In this document: positions 8,965 through 15,170 of the stretch, one piece after another
Numbering within the stretch: the stretch's first letter is position 1
Layout: every line of letters starts with the position of its first letter
Assembly (NCBI GenBank): GCA_964525165.1
Contig: CAZGGG010000004.1
Span: forward strand, 20,860 to 84,859
DNA from: JAWLFI01 sp964525165
GTDB lineage: Bacteria; Bacteroidota; Bacteroidia; Chitinophagales; Saprospiraceae
Length of the DNA stretch: 64,000 bases
Direction of reading: 5' to 3'
Position numbers and translations under genes: made by a program
Notes under the pieces: model-generated
The model's input: only the letters and a program-made list of their open reading frames with translations
Databases searched by the model: none
Told to the model about the DNA's origin: nothing

Positions 8965-9942
8965 TTATTTAGTTCGCTCTGTAACGAAATTGATCAGATC
9001 TTTTAGGGACTTGCGGGCTTCATTATCCGGAAAATTCTGTAATCGGTCATGGGCAGACTTCTTGTATTGCTCCATTTGCTCCCGAGCATAGTCCATTCCG
9101 CCTGTACTCTTCACCAAATCAATCAATTCGTTTACCCTCTTCTTGTTTTTATTATGACGCTTGACGGTATTGATGATTCTGGATCGGGTGGAAGAATCTG
9201 ATTGTTCCAAAGTATAGATTAAGGGCAGTGTCATCTTCTTCTCACGAATATCAATTCCTCTGGGCTTTCCGACATTATCGTCTCCGTAATCAAATAGATC
9301 ATCCTTAATCTGAAAGGCCATACCGATATCCTCGCCACACTTTCGAATTTCTTCAATTTCGTCCACATTGTCTATAACGGAAGCTGCCCCTGCAGAACAG
9401 GCCGCGGCAATCAATGAAGCCGTTTTTTGCCGGATGATATCAAAATAGACTTGCTCCTTGATATCCAATCTTCTGGCTTTCTCCATTTGCAGCAATTCTC
9501 CTTCTGACATGGCCTTTACCGCTTTGGACATAATCTGCAACAAGTCATAATCGCCATCATCCAATGCGATGAGCAACCCTCTTGATAAAAGATAATCGCC
9601 TACCAGAACTGCTACTTTATTCTTCCATAAGGCATTGATAGAAAAGAACCCTCTTCTCTCAAAAGAATCGTCCACAACATCGTCATGTACCAAAGTAGCC
9701 GTATGTAACAATTCTACGAGGGCTGCTGCACGATAGGTCTTAGCAGCCGGATTGCCGAACAATTTTGCCGTAAGGAAGACAAAAAGGGGCCGAATCTGCT
9801 TCCCTTTTCGCTTGACAATGTAATAAGTAATTCTGTCCAGCAGGGCAACGCGGCTTTTCATGCTCTCTCTGAAAAAGCCTTCAAACTGCTGTAACTCCTC
9901 GCTGACCGGGGATTTTATACTCCTTAAGTCTATTGGACCCAT
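8965..9942 (-). CDS. ispB: Long-chain trans-polyprenyl diphosphate synthase (IspB-like)
   Basis: This enzyme condenses isopentenyl diphosphate units into a long prenyl chain, most likely the menaquinone side chain. Both aspartate-rich motifs are present: DDVVDD at residues 87-92 and DDLFD at 214-218, with GKQIRP near residue 47 and the KKMTLPLIYTL segment. The residues just before the first motif are small (TATLVH), as in IspB-type enzymes that make 35- to 40-carbon chains rather than farnesyl or geranylgeranyl products; exact chain length cannot be read. An ATG at 9942 is preferred to the GTG at 9948. A possible promoter, TTG ... TATCTTG, lies just upstream in the spacer shared with the superoxide dismutase gene. 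Confidence 0.9.
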   Translation of the reverse strand: MGPIDLRSIKSPVSEELQQFEGFFRESMKSRVALLDRITYYIVKRKGKQIRPLFVFLTAKLFGNPAAKTYRAAALVELLHTATLVHDDVVDDSFERRGFFSINALWKNKVAVLVGDYLLSRGLLIALDDGDYDLLQIMSKAVKAMSEGELLQMEKARRLDIKEQVYFDIIRQKTASLIAAACSAGAASVIDNVDEIEEIRKCGEDIGMAFQIKDDLFDYGDDNVGKPRGIDIREKKMTLPLIYTLEQSDSSTRSRIINTVKRHNKNKKRVNELIDLVKSTGGMDYAREQMEQYKKSAHDRLQNFPDNEARKSLKDLINFVTERTK

Positions 9943-10068
9943 ATCCACACAAGATAATTGCTTTTACAATCAATTCATGAGATGCTCAATTGTTTTCCCA
10001 ACAATGGATATTTTGAGAATCGTTGAATTTTCCTATTTTAAGCCGAGGCTACCTAAATAAACTGAACT

Positions 10069-10815
10069 ATGAAAAAAAGAGATTTTTTAAAATTGAGTGG
10101 CGCTGTTGCCGTCGGCTCCATGATATTACCCATTACTTCCTGCGGCACCAAAGAAGAAGAAGGTGATCCCGGCGAAGCTCAATTGAGCCAGACCGTGTCC
10201 GCTTTGGAGTTCACGCTACCGGCTCTGCCTTATGCCTTCGATGCGCTGGCACCTCATATAGATGCTATGACCATGGAAATTCATCATGATCGACATCATG
10301 CCGGATATGTGCGTAAATTGAACAAAGCATTATCTGAAACGGAAGTCAAAGGCGATTCAATTGAAAGCATTTTGTCAAATGTAACAGCTGACCAAACGGG
10401 CGTTCGAAATAATGGCGGTGGACATTTCAATCACAGTTTATTTTGGGAAATCATGGGCCCTGACGGAGGGGGACAGCCCAGTGGAGATTTGTTGAATGCG
10501 ATCAATACACATTTTGGTTCGTTTGAGGCTTTCAGCGAGCAATTTTCTGCTGCCGCAAAAGGTGTATTCGGTTCCGGATGGGCATGGTTGTGTGTCAATG
10601 AGCAAAAGGAATTATTCATCACCTCCACTCCGAATCAAGACAATCCATTGATGACTCAAATTGTCTCAGAAACAGGGCAGCCTATTTTGGGCATTGATGT
10701 TTGGGAGCACGCATATTATCTGAACTATCAAAATAAACGAGGAGATTACATCAGTAATTTTATGGATGTCATCAACTGGGCCAAAGTGGAACAAAACATG
10801 AAGGCTCACATGTAA
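10069..10815 (+). CDS. Exported lipoprotein Mn/Fe superoxide dismutase
   Basis: The protein dismutates superoxide to peroxide and oxygen. Residues 1-25 form a Tat-like or Sec signal (KKRDFLKLSG, one residue short of a twin arginine) ending in a lipobox PITSC, so Cys25 should be lipidated and the enzyme anchored outside the cytoplasm. The mature domain starts near residue 45 and keeps the metal ligands His72 (MEIHHDRHH), His122 (GHFNHSLFW), Asp210 and His214 (GIDVWEHAYYLNY). The NNGGGHFNHSLFW and STPNQDNPLM segments are more like Mn or cambialistic enzymes than strict Fe enzymes. It stands alone, with its own terminator. Bacterial superoxide dismutases of this fold are usually cytoplasmic, so the lipoprotein form is noteworthy. 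Confidence 0.92.
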   Translation: MKKRDFLKLSGAVAVGSMILPITSCGTKEEEGDPGEAQLSQTVSALEFTLPALPYAFDALAPHIDAMTMEIHHDRHHAGYVRKLNKALSETEVKGDSIESILSNVTADQTGVRNNGGGHFNHSLFWEIMGPDGGGQPSGDLLNAINTHFGSFEAFSEQFSAAAKGVFGSGWAWLCVNEQKELFITSTPNQDNPLMTQIVSETGQPILGIDVWEHAYYLNYQNKRGDYISNFMDVINWAKVEQNMKAHM

Positions 10816-10829
10816 AAGACATAAACTTC

Positions 10830-10855
10830 AGGCTTCCTTCGGGAAGCCTTTTTTG
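10830..10855 (+). terminator. Intrinsic terminator after superoxide dismutase
   Basis: A perfect 8-bp stem AGGCTTCC / GGAAGCCT closes a TTCG tetraloop and is followed by a run of T residues. This is a textbook factor-independent terminator ending the single-gene superoxide dismutase unit. Confidence 0.92.
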
Positions 10856-10920
10856 TCATCCCTATACCATACGTTGCTCCTGCTCAAAACGTTATAGCTA
10901 ATAATTTGTATCTTATATTA

Positions 10921-11295
10921 GTGAGTCAGGCGAATTGGTCATATTGTAATAAAAGAGGTCAGCTCTACAAAGTGGGCGTCTATCATGGTGATGATAGCGG
11001 TAATGTGCTGATTTACTGCAACAATCAAATTCTGACTATTGATTTTGAAGTGAGTCATACTAAAAGTTATACCTTTTATTTGGATCAAGATGTCTGTGAA
11101 GTCAGCATCGAAGCCTCCGGCCGGGGCTACCAGTATGACTTTCGAGTGAATGATGAAAAGGCCTCTGATTTGCCCCATTTGCAAAATAAGGATCAGAATG
11201 AGCAAACCTATCTGCTTTATGTAAGCCTGGCAGGATTACTTCTCTTTAGCCTCATATTCAGTCTCAGCAGTATGTTTGTTCAGTCTTTAGGATAA
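10921..11295 (+). CDS. Small hypothetical protein with C-terminal membrane anchor
   Basis: I do not recognise this 124-residue product. The frame has no ATG before the last few residues, so translation must start at a GTG (10921, chosen) or the TTG at 10906. The N-terminal 85 residues look like a small mixed beta domain (SYCNKRGQLYKVGVYHGDDSG, then IYCNNQILTIDFEV), followed by a polar linker and one strong membrane helix (YVSLAGLLLFSLIFSLSSMFV) almost at the C-terminus. That would give a tail-anchored topology with the soluble part in the cytoplasm. It lies between the superoxide dismutase terminator and scpB. Coding status is supported by length and a coherent anchor, but the missing ATG lowers confidence. 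Confidence 0.5.
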   Translation: MSQANWSYCNKRGQLYKVGVYHGDDSGNVLIYCNNQILTIDFEVSHTKSYTFYLDQDVCEVSIEASGRGYQYDFRVNDEKASDLPHLQNKDQNEQTYLLYVSLAGLLLFSLIFSLSSMFVQSLG

Positions 11296-11320
11296 TTCTG
11301 CAAAGGGCGAAAGGATTTGG

Positions 11321-11328
11321 TATTTTTG
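11321..11328 (+). promoter_or_regulatory. Bacteroidota -7 box for scpB
   Basis: TATTTTTG followed by C matches TAnnTTTG exactly and sits 19 bases before the chosen ATG at 11347. TCTG at 11297-11300 is one mismatch from a -33 TTTG at a 20-base spacing. Its position inside the longer open frame argues against the TTG at 11317 as the scpB start. Confidence 0.5.
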
Positions 11329-11346
11329 CTTTCTAAAGATGAACCC

Positions 11347-11937
11347 ATGAGTGGATCCCTGGTCCTATATATTGAAGCCTTGATCTTCATCGCTTCGGAG
11401 CCCATTAGTCTGAAGGACATCCGGAAAGTATTGGAATCGGCCTTCAACACGTCCATGCCCACGGAAGATATAGAGCAGGCATTGGCTGAATTAAGAGAAA
11501 AATATCAACAAGAGCATTTTGCCTTTGAGCTGGTGGAAATTGCCGAAGGCTTTCAGTTTATGACCAAATCGGCTTTCCATTCTGTGGTGGATGAATACAT
11601 CAAAGAAAACAATGCTAAACGATTATCGAAAGCAGCCTTAGAAACTTTGGCCATCATAGCTTATAAGCAACCCGTCGTCAAATCAGAAGTAGAACATATC
11701 CGAGGGGTTAATTGCGACTACACGATTCAAAAACTGCTTGAAAAAGAATTGATTGAAATTCAAGGCAGAGATCATGGGCCCGGGAAGCCATTGATTTATG
11801 GCACTTCACCTAAGTTTATGAACTACTTTGGCTTAAAGAGCATTAAGGATTTACCACAATTAAAAGAGTTTACAAAACGAGACGAAGAGATTGGTCGTTT
11901 AGCTGAAATCGAACAATCCATTAAAGAAGAAGAGTAA
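11347..11937 (+). CDS. scpB: Segregation and condensation protein B
   Basis: ScpB is the kleisin-partner subunit of the SMC-ScpAB condensin that compacts and segregates the chromosome. The 196-residue protein shows the expected tandem winged-helix layout: LVLYIEALIFIASEPISLKDI at the start and, in the second half, RLSKAALETLAIIAYKQPVVK followed by EVEHIRGVNCDYTIQKLLEK, the most conserved stretch of the family. The ATG at 11347 is preferred because homology starts there and a promoter box lies just upstream. Its stop is followed immediately by the ATG of the DUF2480 gene, so the two are surely co-transcribed. scpA is not in the window. Confidence 0.93.
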   Translation: MSGSLVLYIEALIFIASEPISLKDIRKVLESAFNTSMPTEDIEQALAELREKYQQEHFAFELVEIAEGFQFMTKSAFHSVVDEYIKENNAKRLSKAALETLAIIAYKQPVVKSEVEHIRGVNCDYTIQKLLEKELIEIQGRDHGPGKPLIYGTSPKFMNYFGLKSIKDLPQLKEFTKRDEEIGRLAEIEQSIKEEE

Positions 11938-12456
11938 ATGAGCACTACTGAAAAGCCTTTAGTTAATAGAGTCGCCAAAAGTCCTTTGATTACCCTTAAT
12001 CTGGAGAACTACTACCCTACTCAGGCGATCCAAGAGTTGGATCTGAAGCAATTTCTGTTCAAAGAGTTGATCCTGAAAGAAAAAGATTTCCGAGAGGCTG
12101 TGGCCGAATTTGATTGGTCAGCTTATGAAGGGCACGTTATTTGCATTATTTGTTCTGCAGATGCGATTATCCCTGTTTGGGCTTATATGTTGGTCGCATC
12201 AGAAGCAGAAGGTCATGCCCGGGATGTGTTTTGGGGATCCGAACAGGAATATCTCAGATATTACTACCGGACTTTTATCGACGCTTTTGATGTCACCCCT
12301 TATGAAGACAAAATGATTGTCATTAAAGGGTGTTCCGGCAAGCCGGTACCTGCATCTGCTTATTTAGATTTGACGCGTAAGCTTCGACCGATCGTGAAGA
12401 GTGTGATGTACGGTGAGCCCTGCTCTACCGTACCCATTTATAAAAAGAAAAAGTAA
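11938..12456 (+). CDS. DUF2480 family protein
   Basis: A 172-residue soluble protein of the Bacteroidota-specific DUF2480 family. Recognisable segments are LVNRVAKSPLITLNLENYYP at the N-terminus, FDWSAYEGHVICI in the middle and a conserved tail with KGCSGKPVPASAYLDLT and VKSVMYGEPCSTVPIYK. The function is unknown. Conserved cysteines near the C-terminus (KGCSGK and EPCSTV) could bind a metal or cluster, which is inference. The ATG follows the scpB stop codon with no gap, and the transglycosylase gene starts 5 bases after its end, giving a tight three-gene unit. Confidence 0.85.
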   Translation: MSTTEKPLVNRVAKSPLITLNLENYYPTQAIQELDLKQFLFKELILKEKDFREAVAEFDWSAYEGHVICIICSADAIIPVWAYMLVASEAEGHARDVFWGSEQEYLRYYYRTFIDAFDVTPYEDKMIVIKGCSGKPVPASAYLDLTRKLRPIVKSVMYGEPCSTVPIYKKKK

Positions 12457-12461
12457 AACTC

Positions 12462-13397
12462 ATGACTATGAAATGGTGGACGCCCCTGGCCGTGCTGATT
12501 GTATTGATAGCCGCATTTGCCATCAGCTATACACTCCCTTCAGAACCCGCCTCTGAGCCGGAAGGTTCCGAGGAGACCTTAGCAGCCGATGGAGTGCTCC
12601 CCCAAAAAATCACCTCTTCAGGTCTGGATAAAAACTACTCCTTTGCCGGAGAATTTCTCCCGTTAGAGAATTTTGATGTTCGGGAACGATTAGACAGAGA
12701 ACTTACCGTCAATTCCTATTATCATTCCAGCACCTTGTTGTTGCTCAAAAGGGCCAAGAGGTATTTTGATATCATGGACCCCATTTTGAAAGAAGAAGGA
12801 GTCCCGAAAGACTTTAAATATGTCGCGGTAGCAGAAAGTGCGCTGTCGAATGCCACTTCTCCGGCCGGGGCCAAAGGGTTTTGGCAGTTTATGGAACGTA
12901 CCGGCGAACACTATGGTCTGGAAGTCAATCGAGATATAGACGAACGTTTTCATCTTGAGAAAGCTACGCGTGCTGCCTGTCAATTGATCAAGGATTACTA
13001 TGAGCGCTTTGGCAGCTGGAGTCTTGCCGCTATGGCCTACAATGGAGGGGAAACCCGAATCGCCCGCAGTTTACGAGAACAAAAAGCAGAGCACTTTTAC
13101 GAGTTGAATTTGAATGAAGAAACCATGCGGTACCTTTTTCGCATTATCGCCCTGAAGGAAATCATGAGTCAACCCGATAAGTTTGGTTACCTCATTGAAG
13201 AAAAAGACCAATATTCAGAGCTGCCAGCATATAAAGTGCTAAAGGTGGATACCACGATTGCAGACTTAGGCGCCTTTGCGGAAGCACAGCAGATCAGCTA
13301 TCGAATGCTAAAAGTGTATAATCCCTGGATGTTGACCGGACGCTTACCGAATCGCTCCGGCAAATTATATGAAATCAAAGTACCTTTTCCGGAATAG
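12462..13397 (+). CDS. Membrane-anchored lytic transglycosylase (SLT domain, MltD-like)
   Basis: A 311-residue peptidoglycan-cleaving enzyme of the periplasm. A single N-terminal membrane segment (residues 7-24, PLAVLIVLIAAFAISYTL) serves as signal or anchor. The SLT domain spans about 95-215: YVAVAESALSNATSPAGAKG holds the catalytic Glu125, followed by FWQFMERTGEHYGL and AMAYNGGETRI, all typical of the MltD/Slt lysozyme-like fold. The last 70 residues (VLKVDTTIADLGAFAEAQ, then YNPWMLTGRLP) look like a degenerate LysM-type wall-binding tail. It ends the scpB/DUF2480 unit; the downstream side opens into a gene-poor stretch. Confidence 0.9.
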   Translation: MTMKWWTPLAVLIVLIAAFAISYTLPSEPASEPEGSEETLAADGVLPQKITSSGLDKNYSFAGEFLPLENFDVRERLDRELTVNSYYHSSTLLLLKRAKRYFDIMDPILKEEGVPKDFKYVAVAESALSNATSPAGAKGFWQFMERTGEHYGLEVNRDIDERFHLEKATRAACQLIKDYYERFGSWSLAAMAYNGGETRIARSLREQKAEHFYELNLNEETMRYLFRIIALKEIMSQPDKFGYLIEEKDQYSELPAYKVLKVDTTIADLGAFAEAQQISYRMLKVYNPWMLTGRLPNRSGKLYEIKVPFPE

Positions 13398-13687
13398 GTA
13401 ACTCGCTCAATGTAGTCTGCACATGTGCGATTGTAGCTCATGGGTAAGGCTTTGTCATTGGATTTACTTATCGCTGGCAAGCAGTATTCCATTGTGGAAT
13501 AAGAATTAGAGCCTACCAGCACCGCTCCATGAGTAAAAAGGTTACTAAGAGTTTACACCACCTTACGGCAAAAGAAGCTTGCGCTCATACGCCACCCCAT
13601 CAACTTATTTTAGAATAATGCATACTCTTTGTTGGCTGTAAACAATGGATATATCTACCAAATAACCGCATAATCGAATAACCGAAT
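13398..13687. other. Non-coding stretch, no gene recognised
   Basis: No convincing reading frame, RNA gene or repeat was found here. A short open frame on the minus strand (13298-13522) overlaps the transglycosylase gene and has no recognisable content. A GTAGCTCATGGGTAAGGC string near 13433 recalls a tRNA D-arm, but no cloverleaf can be completed. Base composition drifts to A+T, consistent with decayed sequence leading into the pseudogene that follows. Confidence 0.5.
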
Positions 13688-13882
13688 AAAATCATTGAGT
13701 TGGTCAGAGCCGTAGCAAAAGATAACTTAGGGGCACTCCACACTCATCAAAAATAGCCCGGAGGTGAAGAATATGTCACCATGGACTTTTTTAAATTTGA
13801 TACAAACGGGAAAATCATAGAGCATTGGGATGCCATGCAACAAATCCCTGAAGAATCTGCGAATGGTCATACAATGTATTAA
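13688..13882 (+). pseudogene. Broken SnoaL/NTF2-like protein, C-terminal remnant
   Basis: Read in one frame, this stretch gives the C-terminal end of a SnoaL-like small-molecule cyclase/NTF2-fold protein: a first segment with LVRAVAKDN and HTHQK, an in-frame TAG at 13754-13756, then EEYVTMDFFKFDTNGK and IIEHWDAMQQIPEESANG up to a normal stop at 13880. The IxEHWDxxQxIPE motif is characteristic of the family, where this region closes the barrel. The N-terminal half (about 60-70 residues) is missing upstream. With the internal stop and the truncation this is a decayed gene, not a functional one. Confidence 0.75.
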
Positions 13883-14063
13883 AGCTTTCTAGCTTCCAGC
13901 AAAAACCATAAACAATCGCTCCCCTTGATACGCAAATGTTCATAACGATGCCGATGAGCACAATTCATGATAATGAAATATTTAGCATTTCGCTTGTGAA
14001 TAATCGTACAAACCACTATTTTAAGATTTTAGAGAAATTTATAAAGCCACGCACTTATTTAAC

Positions 14064-14897
14064 TTGAAAATAAATTTAACACTAGTCATAAACGTTTTTC
14101 TTATCAGTACAAATATTGTTCAAGGCCAATACCAATCCGTGTTTGGAGAGTTTTACACGGAATGGAATTTCGTTACCCTTTATTGCGATGCTGGCTTTGT
14201 AGAGAGTTATTCCCACGAAAGAGATACGTTTATTGATAACCATGAATATCACATAATCAATAATTGGGGTTTACTAAGAGAGTCAGATCAAAACGCAAAG
14301 ATGTGGTATAGGAGCTTCGATGACGATGAAGAAATATTGATTGCTGATCTCTCTTTAACTCTAGGAGACACCTTTATCATAAACACCCAAGAATTTACTG
14401 TAGACAGTGTTTATGAAGATGAAGGTTTAAAAATAGTTCAGTTTGACTATATACCTTTTCACTGTGGATATTATAAAAAATTAAAATTTGAAGAAGGGAA
14501 AGGGCCTAATCTTAGCTATGTCTTTGCTTTAACAGCAGATGATTATGAAGCCAAACTACTCAGATGTCAGACGAAAGATTCTATTACAGTCAATTTCTTG
14601 GAAGACTTTGGATTTGAAGGTGATTGCAGGAAGGATGTCGTCAACACTATTCAATTAGAGATTGAAAAACCTCAGTTCTACCCTAATCCATTTTCTGAAA
14701 ATCTATCGATAAAATTTGAAGATAGCAGATTAAGAACTATCGAAATATATCATTTCAATGGTGGAAAACTATTTACCATAAATGCAAGGTCCCAATTAGT
14801 TGATCTAAACTTGAGTGACCTGGCTCAGGGAATGTATTTTGTTAGGGTATTATCTTCTAATGGGATAGGTCTTTCCAAAGTTATTAAGATACACTAA
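14064..14897 (+). CDS. Hypothetical secreted protein with T9SS type A sorting domain
   Basis: A 277-residue protein whose function I do not recognise. The start is a TTG (14064) followed by a signal peptide (LTLVINVFLISTNIVQGQ). The central part has no known fold, with three scattered cysteines (FHCGYYK, LLRCQTK, GDCRKD). The last 75 residues are a clear type IX secretion C-terminal sorting domain: YPNPFSENLSIKF, then LSDLAQGMYFVRV and a basic KVIKIH end. It should be exported through the SprA translocon encoded elsewhere in the window. It stands alone in an A+T-rich, gene-poor region beside a pseudogene, so it may be a recent or strain-specific acquisition. Confidence 0.75.
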   Translation: MKINLTLVINVFLISTNIVQGQYQSVFGEFYTEWNFVTLYCDAGFVESYSHERDTFIDNHEYHIINNWGLLRESDQNAKMWYRSFDDDEEILIADLSLTLGDTFIINTQEFTVDSVYEDEGLKIVQFDYIPFHCGYYKKLKFEEGKGPNLSYVFALTADDYEAKLLRCQTKDSITVNFLEDFGFEGDCRKDVVNTIQLEIEKPQFYPNPFSENLSIKFEDSRLRTIEIYHFNGGKLFTINARSQLVDLNLSDLAQGMYFVRVLSSNGIGLSKVIKIH

Positions 14898-15170
14898 TGA
14901 AGAGCAATTGATTGTTGACATATCAAAAAGCAGAAGGTCGGCAAAAAGAAAACATAAAAACACTCCACACCAAACAGGACTTCAGAGCTACCTTGTAACA
15001 CACCATCAGTACCCATGATTCCGGCACTTTATAAGCACTGTTGTAAACGGATCAGCGAAGTACTCGAAAATGCCTTAGGTTTCATACCCGAGAAAGTTCT
15101 CAGAAAAGGGTTTAAAAAAAATGTATGGATGCTAAGAGCTTACCCAAAAAGCTTACTGCCCAAGGCACCC

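Noticed and set aside
13431..13500. tRNA-like string GTAGCTCATGGGTAAGGC
   Set aside because: Only the D-arm resembles a tRNA; no anticodon arm, T-arm or acceptor pairing can be completed.
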